A stretch of 64,000 nt of DNA from Silene latifolia (lineage: Eukaryota; Streptophyta; Magnoliopsida; Caryophyllales; Caryophyllaceae). A program made the translations under genes and the position numbers. The notes under the pieces are model-generated. The model saw only the letters and a list, made by a program, of their open reading frames with translations, was not told the origin of the DNA and did no database searches. The stretch spans positions 199,271,325 to 199,335,324 of the forward strand of contig NC_133536.1 in NCBI RefSeq assembly GCF_048544455.1, in the 5' to 3' direction. Positions 48,278 to 60,341 of this stretch are shown here, piece after piece; the stretch's first letter is position 1; each line of letters starts with the position of its first letter.

Positions 48278-48470
48278 TACTCGATCGAGTGGTTTTAGGC
48301 TCGATCGAGCACTTCTTGGGGAAGTTTTCACTCGATCGAGTGATAATTGTCCTCGATCGACCAAAGCCAAAATCACGCTTACTTGATCGAGTGGTTTTTC
48401 ACTCGATCGAGTCCTTCCAATTGCCAGTTCACTCGATCGAGCTGTTCCAAGTGCTCGATCGAGCGGTTAT
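48278..48470. repeat. ACTCGATCGAGT palindrome cluster downstream of integrase in element D
   Basis: About eight copies of CTCGATCGA(G/C)-type motifs with irregular spacing, like the clusters in the LTRs of D and C. Confidence 0.85.
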
Positions 48471-50054
48471 GCTTCCCAGCTGTTGTTCTTACGTCTATGG
48501 AGCTACTGCTTGACTTTCTTTGACCTCCCATGTTCATGGTCGGTTTGGGGAGGTCCCTCTTTATGACGTTTTGTGAGTTTTCCGACTCCACTTCTCATTT
48601 CTTTTCAGTTTGCATTTCTTTCCCTATTTTTGGTACAATGAAGGCATTGTACGGTTTGGTTTGGGGAGGTATGCATCCATATCTATGTCTGTCTGCATGT
48701 TTTCTTGCATTTTCGCTTGCACGTTTAATTATTTTTGCATGCATTGTTGTTTTAATTAATTCAAAAAAAAATCATAAAAATTCCAAAAATTAAAAAAAAA
48801 AATTCAAAAATTTCATGTTTAAATTGAGTCGGAACGTTTGAACACTGAGCTACATTGAATCTTTACTCGAGCCTTGCATATTCTTAACATTTAGCCGGCA
48901 TGATTATGTGCATAATCTACGAGTTTTTATTTCTCTCTTATCTGAACGAATAGACTTGATTCTTTATGTCGGCAAGCTACATTACATTCTGAGGTTAGAG
49001 CTTTATAAACTGGTGACATTCATGACCAGTTTCATTTAGGATGTGAGTAATACTCTCTTTAAGGCATGTAACATCAATTTGCATAAGCATGAGTCTAGTC
49101 TTCTTAATACCTGTATGCATTCGGTCTGTGGATGGTGGCACATGTTAGGAGAGGCAGTCCCCTTTATTTCATTCTACCCATGAGCCCCACATAGCCAAAT
49201 TGCCTTTTTGTCCTATTAACTACTTTCTATAATACTTCCTACCCTAGCTGACCTAGTGACGAGTAGTTCTTGGAATGTTTTATTGCAATATGGTCATTTT
49301 ATCTGATTTCAGAAGATGGTGGAAGAATTGAAGGGAAAGAAAGAAAAAAAAGGGGGAATGTTGAATTGTTGAAAAAATGGAACGAAAAAAAAAAAGAAGA
49401 AAAAGAAAGAAAAATCATATATGAGAAAAATGAGAATTGGACAATGATTTTCACTCCCATGTTTTGCTTATATCTTATGGGGAGTTGACGAGTTTTTGGG
49501 TTTCATGAGTTGAGTGCATGGGTTTTGCACCGTTTCATCTTGTTATATTGAGTACGAAGTTGGGATGCAGTTTAATTTTGGATCCGTTGTTGCTAGCCCG
49601 GCTATTAACTCCACATATCCAAATTCATCTTAGCCCCTTCTTACCCATTACCCCACTTACCCAAATGTAAGTCGTCGGCATGTGTCTTGGTCATTAATAT
49701 GGTTGGAATGCATATGTACGGTTGTAGAGACTTTATTCATGTTAACTGCATGCATGTTCTTATAGGTCGAGTTAGGTGAGTGTCTCTACTTCTTTCTATC
49801 TCTCACATATATACTTACCTGGTGCCTAATTTTGAGTGACGAGCGGCCTGTGAGAGTCCGATATCTTTCGAATCTTGCAAGGTCGACGGTTCAGTAAGTT
49901 TGAAACATCGATTTAACTCGTTTGCACTTCTCTTTTGCCACTTTGTCAGTTATTGCATTAAATTGGTTTTAGTGGATAATTTGTAGCTGATGCGTTGGTC
50001 CCGTTCCATTGTTTATTCTTAGTTGCATTCATATTTTCTTGGGGACAAGCAAAG

Positions 50055-50072
50055 GTTTGGTTTGGGGAGATT
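50055..50072 (+). other. Polypurine tract of element D
   Basis: GGTTTGGTTTGGGGAGAT directly before the LTR start TGATGCGTG. Confidence 0.8.
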
Positions 50073-51490
50073 TGATGCGTGTCTTTTATATAAGGTTTTT
50101 ACCTCTTTTTTACACGCATTTCTGTACTTTTATGTAGCATCTAGCTACAAATACCCCCGAATATTCTACTTTGGTCCGTTTATTGTAATTTGCAGGAATT
50201 GACCAAAGAGGAGCTAAACCGAGCCTTAATCCGTCCCATTTGCTTGCATTTATGGAGGATGAGGAGCTGGAGCTTGAAAATCTAACATTTGGAAGACGCG
50301 TGAGCTGGTTTCGGAAGGCGTTTCAAGTCTAGCGTGCCTATATAGCTCGATCGAGTGGTTTTCTACTCGATCGAATGCTTTACATACTCAAGATTGATCG
50401 ATCGAGCAGTTTAAGGAGTCAATCGAGGAGATTCTGCAGAAGTGCTCGATCGAGTGGTTTATCTCCACTCGATCGAGTGGTTTGGTGTTCATTTGCTCGA
50501 TCGAGTAGTTTATTTCTACTCGATCGAGTGGTTTTTCCTGCCTTAGTTAATTTCCGCCTAATCATTTTATGGGCTTTTGTAATTAGTCCATAGATTAGGT
50601 TTTAGGATGGATTTTTCGTATAAGACAGAGCAGGGGGACTACGCCAGATCTCTTCCTTCGTTCGTTCACTTCACTGTATACCTTGCTACTGTTCTTTGGA
50701 TTTTGTGCTTCATTTATACTTTACTACTCAGATTTGGATACGATTGGTATTATTATTCTACTTTAATCTCTTAATACATTTTTATTCCTTTAATTCCTTC
50801 CCTCTCTGGTTTTTATCGTAATTGCTTTAATTCAATTCTTGTTAATTCTGTCATTATGTTTAGTTTCAATTATTTATATGTCGTTATTGTTAATTTAGTA
50901 ATAATGAGTAGCTAATTTCCTTCGGCTAGGACTATAGGGGATCCGTAATCATGAGGGAATAGTAATCGATTTATTGGGTTAATGCCAGTATAGTCTTTGT
51001 TGGTTAAATGCTATAATTAACTGTATCCGTCTAATTGAGTCGACGCAATTAGACCTTTAATTCTTAGTGATCCTTGACCTGGACCGAAAGGTTGGAAAAG
51101 GTGATATTAGTAGCGAACAATAGGGTATTGTAGTGAGGGCGAAAGTTAAGCTATTCACGCTCTACGGTGAATTAAGGACCGAAAGGTGACGTTCGTTACC
51201 CCTTATACCGTATTGGCATTGGTCTGAGACCTAGATTACTTGACTAAATGATTATGGTGAACCGTCTGTCCTAGCTGTTTCTCCTTATCTGTTTGATTCC
51301 TTCCTTTTAATTTCCTCTTCCTTAATCTTATTAGTTTAGAATATCGCAATTGAAAACCCCCCATTTGGTTACCTTGACGAACTTAGATTAAGCTACAATT
51401 TCCTATCTCTCTGTGGATTCGACCCAACTTCCCTAGCTATATTAGTTAGAGCCAGTTGGTAAATTTGACAGGTACGCGACAGACGTGTTA
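50073..51490 (+). repeat. 3' LTR of element D
   Basis: Pairs with 41873-43290, about 1 percent different by eye. The last bases are GTGTTA where the other LTR has GTGTCA. The palindrome cluster is at 50345-50535. Confidence 0.95.
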
Positions 51491-52638
51491 GTTCCCCTAG
51501 TGTTTTTGGGTCTGTCCATCTTCCTTTTGATGCCGCTCTTCGTTCTAGATTGGAACGTATTGTCACCGCGTCAGGGCCGGGTTTTGGGGATTGGCAGTGG
51601 CGCTTTGCTACATTCCCTTTTCATCTTGGTGGTCTTGGTGTCTATGCGGCGGGAGATGTTTTATTTTATGCTTTTATTGCGTCCCGCTTGCAGTCTGCTG
51701 GTTTGCAGGCTAAGCTCCTCGGTCCTTCTGGTATTGTAGTTGCTGGCTCTGCTTTTGATGATGTCGCGCAGGTGTTTACTGCGACTACAGATTCTGGTAT
51801 ATTAGGTCACCCTAGTGAAATTGCTGCCCCCAAACTTATGAAGAAATTGGCAGACATTTATTTCACGACGGTTGCTGCTGCCTCAGAGTCTGTTTTCTCT
51901 TTTACACCACGCCAGCTTGCTTTATGGCAGTCTCAGCAGGGTTCTCACTCCTCTGATTGGTTATGTGTGGTTCCTATCTCAGGGTTGGGGCAGACTATGA
52001 ATGGTAGGACTTACCGTAGTGTGCTGGGGTATCGTCTGGGTGTTCCGTTATTTACCGTATCTAGGCCCTGTCCTGCTTGCTCTCGGGTTTTTGCTGATGA
52101 TGTTTTTGGGGACCACGCTGTTTCTTGTACTGGTACTGTGGGCGTTAAACATCGGCATAACCTTGTCCGGGACACTCTTTTCGACATCTGCTATAGATCC
52201 GTATTATCATGCGGGAAGGAGGTTGATATCGGTTTGGTTGATGGGCATGGTGGCTCTCTTCGTCCTGCGGATTTATTGCTTTATTCTTGGGACAGGGGCG
52301 TGATGTGTGCGTCGACCGACAGTTCTTCACCTTTGACTCGGACTGGGTTGGCGATTTTGTGCCAGACGGGTTGTCGGCCGATCTTTGCTCGGCGAAAGTG
52401 TGCTAAGTATGGGGATTTGTGCGCGGTAGCGGGTTATGGTTTCCTACCTTTCTCTTTCTCTTCACTTGGGGAGCTGGGTTCGGATGCTGTTGCCTTGCTC
52501 AAGCGGATCCAGAAATTCTCGGTATCTCAGGATGCGGGGGCTGCGGTGGCCGCTTACATTTTTACTAAACTTAGCTTTACTATTGCTAAGGGTGTGGGAG
52601 CCCAGATTGTCTCTCGGCTCCCCACCAATTTCATGTAA
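51491..52638 (+). pseudogene. N copy 2 protein, C-terminal part
   Basis: Open frame 51550-52638 (362 residues), preceded by out-of-frame N sequence from 51491. It keeps the CCHC knuckle (CPACSRVFADDVFGDHAVSC), KHRHNLVRD and the RPADLLLYSWDRG motif. The second acidic position is disturbed: the frame around 52305 reads VMCASTDSSSP where copy 1 has VCVDLTGSSP. A CTG-to-CG type change explains part of this. It ends RLPTNFM like copy 1. Confidence 0.8.
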
Positions 52639-52675
52639 ACATTTTATTTTTATTTCAATGAAAGCTGCGCGCATA

Positions 52676-52703
52676 ATAATAATAATAAAAAAAAAAAAAA
52701 AAA

Positions 52704-52737
<34 letters not shown>

Positions 52738-52785
52738 GTAATAATAATAGTAATAATAATAGTAATAATAATAGTAATAATAATA
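52676..52785. repeat. AAT/AGT microsatellite between N copies 2 and 3
   Basis: AAT units, an A-run of about 20, then a mixture of (AAT)n and AGT units. It follows the 3' end of N copy 2 and precedes a 5'-truncated N copy 3. Confidence 0.9.
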
Positions 52786-52880
52786 AGGGTGTGGGAGCCC
52801 AGATTGTATCTCGCCTCCCCACCAATTTCATGTAAACTTTTATTTTTATTTTAATGAAAGTTGCGCGCATCCCTTTATAA
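52786..52880 (+). mobile_element. N copy 3: extreme 3' end only
   Basis: Encodes only GVGAQIVSRLPTNFM, the stop and the short 3' UTR with AATGAAAGTTGCGCGCAT. The 5' break is directly at AAT units of copy 2's tail. It is a severely 5'-truncated insertion into that tail. Confidence 0.8.
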
Positions 52881-53377
<497 letters not shown>

Positions 53378-53389
53378 TGCTAGTTAATT

Positions 53390-53504
53390 CTTATCAACAA
53401 GAATAATATTGCATCTTCAGCTTGGGTTAACTAATGTTGCTAACAGCTTTGTTGATTATTATGAGCATCTCATGGGCGTGAGTACTGGTGTTGTGCCTTT
53501 GAAA
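53390..53504 (+). pseudogene. L1-type LINE fragment
   Basis: Near-identical to about 54110-54205 of the larger L1 copy downstream. Its left end AATAATATTGC also matches 54012-54022, so about 90 bp are missing between the two. It is a small deletion derivative lying next to plastid DNA. Confidence 0.65.
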
Positions 53505-53723
53505 AAATGTGAATGAAAGATCCCACTGAATTTAATTGGGTCCATGAATCTGAGAAATAGTGAGAATTTTTAATCTCTCTCAATTCGAAAATCCAGAATT
53601 TGAATTGATGTCCTTTCATTGATTCCTCCTAAATTGCATTGATTTATCCTAAAGAATTCATTTCAATTGGAATTTGGCTATTCACCATGTACGAGGATCC
53701 CCGCTAAGCATCCATGGCTGAAT

Positions 53724-53757
<34 letters not shown>

Positions 53758-53985
53758 TAGGTTCAATTCCTACTGGATGCACGCTAATGGGACCCTCCAA
53801 TAAGTCTTGCTCTGTATCAATGGAATCTCATCATCCATACATAAGGAATTGGTGTGGTATATTCATATCATAACATATAAACAGTAAAAACTAGCATTCT
53901 TATTGAGACTCGAACTCATAGGGAAGAAATATTATTGTTGATAATCCAAATACTAGGTCGTTAAATACTAGAATTAACTATCAAA
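53505..53985 (+). other. Nuclear insertion of plastid DNA (rpl23/trnI-CAU/ycf2 region)
   Basis: The sequence around trnI-CAU is recognisable as plastid inverted-repeat DNA on both sides of the tRNA. It is embedded between L1 pieces, which excludes plastid contamination of the whole window. Exact borders are uncertain by about 20 bp. Confidence 0.8.
53708..53781 (+). tRNA. trnI-CAU: Plastid-derived trnI-CAU in nuclear DNA
   Basis: 74 nt starting GCATCCATGG and ending GGATGCA, with anticodon CAU in a 7-base loop and paired acceptor, anticodon and T arms. The identity is plastid tRNA-Ile(CAU), which needs lysidine modification found in plastids. It is therefore almost surely inert here, although the sequence looks intact. 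Confidence 0.9.
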
Positions 53986-53990
53986 AGCTT

Positions 53991-56462
53991 TTCTTATTGA
54001 AAAATAAAGTTAATAATATTGCTCATGGAGATTGCTCCTCTAAGTTTTTCTTTGCAAAAATTCAGGAAAGGACTCAGCAACAAATCATTGGCCAAATTAC
54101 TGATAGGAATGGGCATCTTCAGCTTGGGTTAACTAATGTTGCTAACAGCTTTGTTGATTATTATGAGCACCTCTTGGGTGTGAGTACTGATGTTATGCCT
54201 TTGGATGTTAGTTATATTCAGCAGGGTCCTTGTGTTAATAGTGATGATGCTGCTGATTTGGTCCTCCCTATCTCTGCTAATGAAATCAGGTCTGCTTTGT
54301 TTGACGTTGGCTCTGACAAAAGCCCTGGTCCTGATGGGTTCTCTTCTGCTTTTTTCAAAAACAGTTGGGACCTGGTTAAGGACTCTTTTTGTAGAGCTGT
54401 TCAATCTTTTTTCACCACTGGGAGAATGAATAAACAGGCTAATTCTACTCTTATTGCTCTTATTCCTAAGAAGAAGGTTTGTTCTTCTGTTATGGATTTT
54501 AGACCTATCTCATGTTGCACTACTTTTTACAAGACTGTCAACAAAATTCTTTCAAAGAGGCTTAGTAGGCTGCTCCCTCAGTTAATTGGCTCTAAGCAGG
54601 CTGCTTTTGTCCAAAGAAGGAACATTCAGGAGAATATAATGCTTTCTCAAGCTTTGGTTAAGGGGTATGGAAGAAAATATCTCACACCTAGGTGCTTAAT
54701 CAAGGTTGACATAAGAAAAGCTTTTGATACTTTGCAATGGCAATTCATTAGAAATATGCTTCAGGCTATGAAGTTCCCTCCTCAATTCATAACCTGGATC
54801 ATGGGTTGTATAACAAGTTCCTGGTTCTCTATTAAACTTAATGGTTCTGTCCATGGCTTCTTCCCTGGTAAGACTGGTATTAGACAGGGAGATCCCTTGT
54901 CCCCTTACCTTTTTATTCTGAGTATGGAGATCCTATCTAGTATTTGAGGACTATTTGCTCTCACCCTCAGGTCTCATTGCATCCTAAATGTTCTAAAATT
55001 GGTCTGACTCATCTTATGTTTGCTGATGATCTCATGATTTTCATTCGTGGGGATGTACCTTCTGTTGCAGCTGTTGCTCACATTCTTACTGCTTTTGCTG
55101 CTTGGTCAGGGCTCCATGCTAATAGATAAGACTGATGTCTATTTTGGGGGGGTCAAGCAAAGTGTCAAAAGTGAGATTTTGAGGGCTACTGGCTTCTCTG
55201 AAGGCACTTTCCCTTTCAGATACCTTGGCTTGCCATTAAATACTGCTAGGAGTACTGTGGATATGTATGGTGTCCTGATTAATAAAATTCAAGCTTTTGT
55301 TCAGCACTGGTCCTCTACTTCCCTCTCTTATGCTGGGAAAATTCAGCTGCTAAACTCTGTCATTTTTGGGCTTGAGAATTTTTGGTGTGCTAATGCCTTA
55401 TTACCTCAGAGTGTTCTCAAACTGATCAATAAGATTTGTAATAATTTTTTCTAGACTAAGGATAATGTTCAGAGGAAAATGGTTATGAAGAGTTGGGCTA
55501 GCATTTGTTCACCTAAAGATGAGGGGAGATTTGATGTTAAGGAACTTCTTTCTTGGAATAAAGCACTGATCTACAAATGGTTATGGATCCTTACACATAA
55601 TCCTTCCAGCCTATGGTGCTCTTGGAATAGGGCTTATAATCTTTCCAATTGCTCCATATGGGATTTAGAATGCAAAGACAGATATAGTGAGAGTTTTAGA
55701 AGTATTATTTCTATCAAAAATGATCTTATAACTAAAACTGGCTCTCCTACAGCTGCTATAGACCTTCTGCATAGTTGGTACATTGGTGGACAGTTCAGGG
55801 TTCATCATGCTTATGAATGGTTTTGACCTAAATATCCACTGCTTCCCTGGATTAAGGCTTTGACTCATCATGTTGTGGTTCCTTGTCATGGTTTGGTTGC
55901 TTCTATGGCCAGTCAAGAGAGGTTAGCCACTACTGATCACCTCATTCGAAGGGGTATGCAAATCCCTAACAGGTGTGTCTTATGCAAACTTGCTGCAGAA
56001 AACCATGGACATCTATTCTTCCACTGCTCTTTTTCTGCTGTAGTTTGGTCTCGGGTCTTATACTGGATGAATTTGCCTGGGAGGAGCTGTGACTTCAAAA
56101 CTGAACTTGTTTGGTGCATTCACAGAGGTAGTAGGAGGCATTGGAAGCACTCTTGGTTCCTCAGTTGCCTCACTATCACAGTGTATAGTCTGTGGAAGGA
56201 ACGTAATAGGAGAATTTTTTTCTGGATACGATTGCTCTACTGATCAACTTGTTGCTATCATTAAGAGGCTTTCTACTACTGCTCTGCTATCTCGTTCCTG
56301 TTTGGCTGCTAGAAGTACTGTTATTGCTGCTCTTCACTCTTTAGCCTACTTGGTAAGCGTTAGTGGATATTCTTTGTAATGAATCTATCCTTTTTTGTTT
56401 CCCCTAGTGGATGAATGGAAAAGGATTATAATTTCTTGCAAAAAATAATAATAATAATAATA
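53991..56462 (+). mobile_element. 5'-truncated L1-type LINE
   Basis: Starts within the linker before RT and ends in a short (AAT) tail at 56443-56462. RT and zf-RVT regions are present in shifted frames. The 5' truncation and 3' tail are usual for L1 insertions. There is no endonuclease part. Confidence 0.85.
53997..56379 (+). pseudogene. L1 ORF2 fragment: reverse transcriptase and zf-RVT
   Basis: The first frame (53997-54947) holds DKSPGPDGFSSAFFKNSWD, FRPISCCTTFYKTVNKILSK, KVDIRKAFDTLQWQFI (motif A) and GIRQGDPLSPYLFILSMEIL (motif B), then a stop. FADDLMIFIRGD (motif C) lies in the next piece (about 55018). SFPFRYLGLPLN-type text follows near 55200. The zinc-binding C-terminus PNRCVLCKLAAENHGHLFFH is near 55965. 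At least four stops or frameshifts make it inactive. The architecture is that of plant L1 elements, quite unlike element N. Confidence 0.9.
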
Positions 56463-58176
56463 CATTCAAGATGTTTTATTATGCATTTACTCCACTTCTG
56501 TTTTTCCTCTTCTCCCATTCATTGTAAGTTCGTAACCTAATTTCAACCTTTTATCTTACTCTTGAATTTTTAATCTTAATGAATGTTATAACAATTTTTT
56601 TATATATATACACTTCATCTCTTTTAAGTGAAATTACTTATCTTTTGTGTATATCTTGGTATTGATATTTTTTTATAGTTTTTTTTAACATTTCTATTAA
56701 TAAATTAAGTCTAACCTCTTTATTTTGTTGTATTTTATAGGATTCAATGCCATCATCTTTTTTGATGTGAACGCTCTATTGTTATGTTGTAAGTTACTAC
56801 TTTCGCCTATTGTTTTATTTTTCCATTTTTTTTTAATTTGTTTAACCCTTTAATTTTCATATATGTATAGTTTCTATTCTTACCAGCTTTGAGTTGAACA
56901 TACAAACAAAATCTTATATTTCACCTCATTCATAAATTTTTTAAGAAAATTAAAAAATATAAGTTGCAAGCACAAAAAAAAAGAAAATTGATGCAAACCT
57001 TTTATCTCCCTCCTATAACTTTGGTTATCAATTTACCCTATTTATTTAACTTTATTATCTTCTTAATGATGATCTTTTTGCTTTTCCCTCACCAATATAT
57101 AACAATAATCATAAGTTTCATATTATTCAAAAAATTGGTATGTAAAGTACATTATAAAAAGGCGAGACTAAATATTTCACTAAGTCATCTCACTAAGCCA
57201 CGTGTCATAAAAAAAAATCATTTTTTATTATCATGTGTCACATGCTTATTAATAAAAAAATTAAAAAGAATAAAGTCTCAAACATTTAATAAATAAAAAA
57301 ATTGATTCAAACTTTTTATCTCCCTCTCATAACTTTAGTCATCAATTTACCCTATTTATTTAACTTTATTACTTTTATTTAATGATGATCTTTTTTTCTT
57401 TCCCTCCACCATTATATAACAATCAAAATTTTCATTTTATTCCAAAAATTGGTATGTAAAATTTACATAGATAACTAGAATATTTTTTTACTTTTTTTCT
57501 TTATTGTATATTGAATTAATTAGAATCATATTTTTTATTATTTTTGTGTTTTCAAATTGCGGGAAGATGATACATACTCACAAATCAAAACAGCTGTTAC
57601 CTTAAGCAACTTTTTATTAGTTTAATATGCAACTCTTTTCACTATGAAGTTTCATGCGGCGGCCCTAAAACCCCATTTATAATATATACAATCTAACTAA
57701 AGGGGTACTTAAAATGACAAATTTAATTAAATGTAACATGGAAATTTTAATGTGACGTAGATTATTAATTTATAGTTACATGGCATTGATTTCATTCACT
57801 CATCTATAAATAAATCTATATAATTTAATTAAATGGTACCTAAAATGATAAATTTTAATGTGACAAAAGAATGTAAATGTAATAAACTTTTTAGTTTCCT
57901 TTGATCTTTATACCTATTAATAATAAATACATTCTACTAATTTAACATCTAACTTTTTTCTTGAATGATGAATTTTTGGCTTCCCTCCTCATTTATACTA
58001 CATATACACATTGCCATAATTTTGTCTACGATTATCATCTCTTGTGTCATCACAATATCTCTACTTGTTTGCCTTAACACCTTTGAGATTTTATTTTGTC
58101 GGTATAAACATTCTAATTCATTCAATCAATAAAGAGAACTTAAAATAACGCCTAAATATTTATTAGAAGATAAACA
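56463..58176. other. AT-rich intergenic DNA with a ~315-bp direct duplication
   Basis: No gene recognised. 56985-57150 and 57300-57465 are diverged direct copies (both with ATCTCCCTC, TTACCCTATTTATTTAACTT, GGTATGTAAA). The ORF 56964-57296 is low-complexity across the first copy. 57690-57740 and 57813-57860 share TTTAATTAAATG and AATTTTAATGTGAC, another small repeat, perhaps from an eroded Helitron. Confidence 0.6.
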
Positions 58177-58939
58177 TCTCCCCTACTACTAAGAGAATAA
58201 AATTCTCTTAGTATTTTCCCGCCAAGTGCTCCCTACTTTAATGGGCTTGCTTTATGGATTGAAAACACCACAATCACATTCTATGTTGAGTCCACTATTT
58301 AAAAATAATCTTTGACTTTTCTAATTAACAATCCTATATGGAAACAAATTGATTTTCCATTGATTGTCAGATCTATTACTAACATTCTAACGTATAACCA
58401 AAAAAATTCTGACGTTGATAATTAACAATCCTATATGAAAACAAATGGATTTCCCTTTGATTTGGCAGATCTCATTACTAACAATTCTAACGTTAGAAAC
58501 AAATTGATTTCCCTTTGATTTTTAAATCGTCTCTTTAAACGCGTAGTATATTATTCTACCGTTTTTTTATAATGATAATAGGTCTTTTTAATTATAATTT
58601 ACATCTAACTTAATTTCATAAATTAGTTCCCCTTAATGATTTAACATTATAGTATTATTATTAATAGTTTGAACGAGACTAACTTAGTTTCAACTATACT
58701 TTTACAGTAATAAACTTTATTTTTTTTCCTCCTTGCTAATATTATATCTACTATATTATAACATTAACTTAAAAGTATCATATATTTTAAATCATTAAGG
58801 GGAACTAATATTATATCAACTATATTATAACATTAACTAATTTATCCTATATTTTATGCCAAAAACAATTTTATTGAATTCTCCTCTTTATAAACCTAAT
58901 CTTAAAAATGTCGTGTTGTAGCACGGGTCCTATACTAGT
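58177..58939 (+). mobile_element. Non-autonomous Helitron, 763 bp
   Basis: Starts TCTCCCCTACTACT after A (58176) and ends CTAGT before T (58940), the A/T target pattern of Helitrons. A hairpin CGTG...CACG lies about 15 bp before the 3' end. No coding capacity. A second similar end, CACGGGCTACAAAACTAGT, lies about 80 bp further (about 59018); it could belong to an older Helitron around this one. Confidence 0.65.
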
Positions 58940-59293
58940 TCATAGTACATAATCTTTAAACTGATTAAAATAATAAATTATTAACGATCCTGTGATTTTC
59001 ACGGGCTACAAAACTAGTAACAAGATTAAGCAGCATATGAAGCATCAAAATCCAAGTTTTCTATACATGTCTACATGATTCTCAAATATATGATCAATGA
59101 TGATTGTCGACCGCACGAAATTTACTAATTTTCCAACTTCATTATCAGAACTAGGGACCAAGTTAAGCTCAAAAGTGGAAACATTTCCCATTAGATAGTG
59201 TAAGTGTAATAGTGCAAGTAGAAGAATAGATGAATAGAAGAATAAAATCACTTTGTCTAAAAAAAAAAAAAGAAGAATAAAATCAAAAATAAT

Positions 59294-59300
59294 GTTGAGA

Positions 59301-59333
<33 letters not shown>

Positions 59334-59373
59334 ACCTTAATCTGGCGCCTTAGACCAACTCGGCCATCTCAAC
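59294..59373 (-). tRNA. tRNA-Leu(AAG), nuclear
   Basis: 80 nt from GTTGAGATGGCCGAG to CCCACTCTCAAC on the - strand. The long variable arm is typical of class II tRNA-Leu. The anticodon loop TTAAGGT gives anticodon AAG. A box (TGGCCGAGTTGG) and B box (GGTTCAAATCC) are intact, and a T-run downstream on the - strand (59285-59289) would end Pol III transcription. All arms pair. It is likely functional. Confidence 0.93.
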
Positions 59374-59845
59374 TTGTTGATGTTTATTTCCATAATGATA
59401 TTTAAGTAAGTTAAGGAAGTGTAAGAACAAGTGAACAAGACTCCTGTAATCGTATTCATTTGCATCTTGGGACGGCTAATAAGTGTAAATCGACAGTGCA
59501 AATCACCAGGGTAAATTATGAATTCATAACTGCTCTGTCGATACTTAGACTTGTTGAAATAATTAATTTGGAAGTAAGAACATATTGTTGCCGATGGATT
59601 TTAATAATTTATCATATTTATCATTTACATGGTCAACACGGATATTGAATTGAGATTTACTAAAACAAATCTTATTTATATTAAATCTTAATATACAATC
59701 CAAGATCTATTCAAATTTGTATAAATATTCACAAGCTCGTAAATTTTTATTCGTAGACACATTCACTAGAACCTCCCCCACGTCAAAAAAATTGGTTCCT
59801 TAGAAGTTAGACCCGTACACATTAATAATATAAGTTACTTTCTTT

Positions 59846-60030
59846 AAACAAAAATTCTATAGTCCACCGAGTGTACAACAATCTCGTACACCCTCGCCAA
59901 TGAGATGTCTTGGTTTTTATTTTATTAAGATTATGTTCTATTATTTATGGAGAATTTATTCAATTCTAACATTCTTATTGGTAGGGTATACGATGACATG
60001 GTACACCCGGTGTACCCAAAAATCTTTAAA
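59846..60030. mobile_element. Small inverted-repeat element (MITE-like)
   Basis: GTCCACCGAGTGTAC...GTACACCCTCGCCAATGAGATG on the left is mirrored by CATTCTTATTGG...GTACACCCGGTGTACCC on the right. The two arms are about 45-50 bp and imperfect. A clear target duplication is not visible, so the family is not assigned. 59374-59845 and 60031-60341 show no gene. Confidence 0.5.
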
Positions 60031-60341
60031 TTAGATCAATAGAGTAACTAAAATTACTTTTTTTTTATTCAGGTATTCAAATCTGATTGTCATATATAAC
60101 CACAAATTATTTAGTATTTACGATTCATAGTTAATAAAAGACACTCGAAAATACTCATCAATACTACTCATCATCATGCAGTTGCACATTAATAAAAATC
60201 GGAAATTTTACCTACTTTAATTAATAACAAAAAAAAATCATCTAGTAATGATATTCATAAAGTGAATCCATAACCCAAAACATAAACATAAACATAAAAT
60301 CCTTCTACATCCAAAAAAACATGAATCCATGATAATAAAAA

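Larger units (their letters stand above)
48100..50072 (+). other. 3' non-coding region of element D
   Basis: No env-like ORF, although Athila relatives often have one here. A palindrome cluster lies at 48278-48470. The purine-tract phrase GGTTTGGGGAG occurs three times (about 48541, 48657, 50060); only the last borders the LTR. 48770-48820 and 49340-49440 are A-rich. Confidence 0.75.
41873..51490 (+). mobile_element. Element D: Athila-type Ty3/gypsy retrotransposon, 9.6 kb
   Basis: LTRs 41873-43290 and 50073-51490, each 1418 bp, start TGATGCGTG. The left ends GTGTCA and the right GTGTTA. A perfect 5-bp target duplication GTTCC lies at 41868-41872 and 51491-51495. The primer site resembles that of Athila elements (tRNA-Asp). 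The order gag remnant, protease, RT, RNase H, integrase fits Ty3/gypsy. I count roughly 14 differences between the LTRs (about 1 percent), so insertion was recent although the coding region is damaged. It interrupts N copy 2. Confidence 0.95.
39236..52675 (+). mobile_element. N copy 2: longest non-LTR element copy, interrupted by element D
   Basis: Starts GTTAGAGAGAGG right after the AAT/AAC array and ends GCGCAT before the next array. Element D (41873-51490) separates 39236-41872 from 51491-52675; removing D and one GTTCC rejoins the protein. It keeps the 5' region missing from the other copies. About 200 bp spanning RT motifs A and B are deleted at ~41440, so it is dead. Confidence 0.8.

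Noticed and set aside
48100-50072. Env-like ORF expected in some Athila elements
   Set aside because: No open frame above about 90 residues and no signal or membrane pattern beyond short chance ORFs.
53708-53781. trnI-CAU as a working nuclear tRNA gene
   Set aside because: Plastid-type tRNA within a plastid-derived insertion; the needed lysidine modification acts in plastids.
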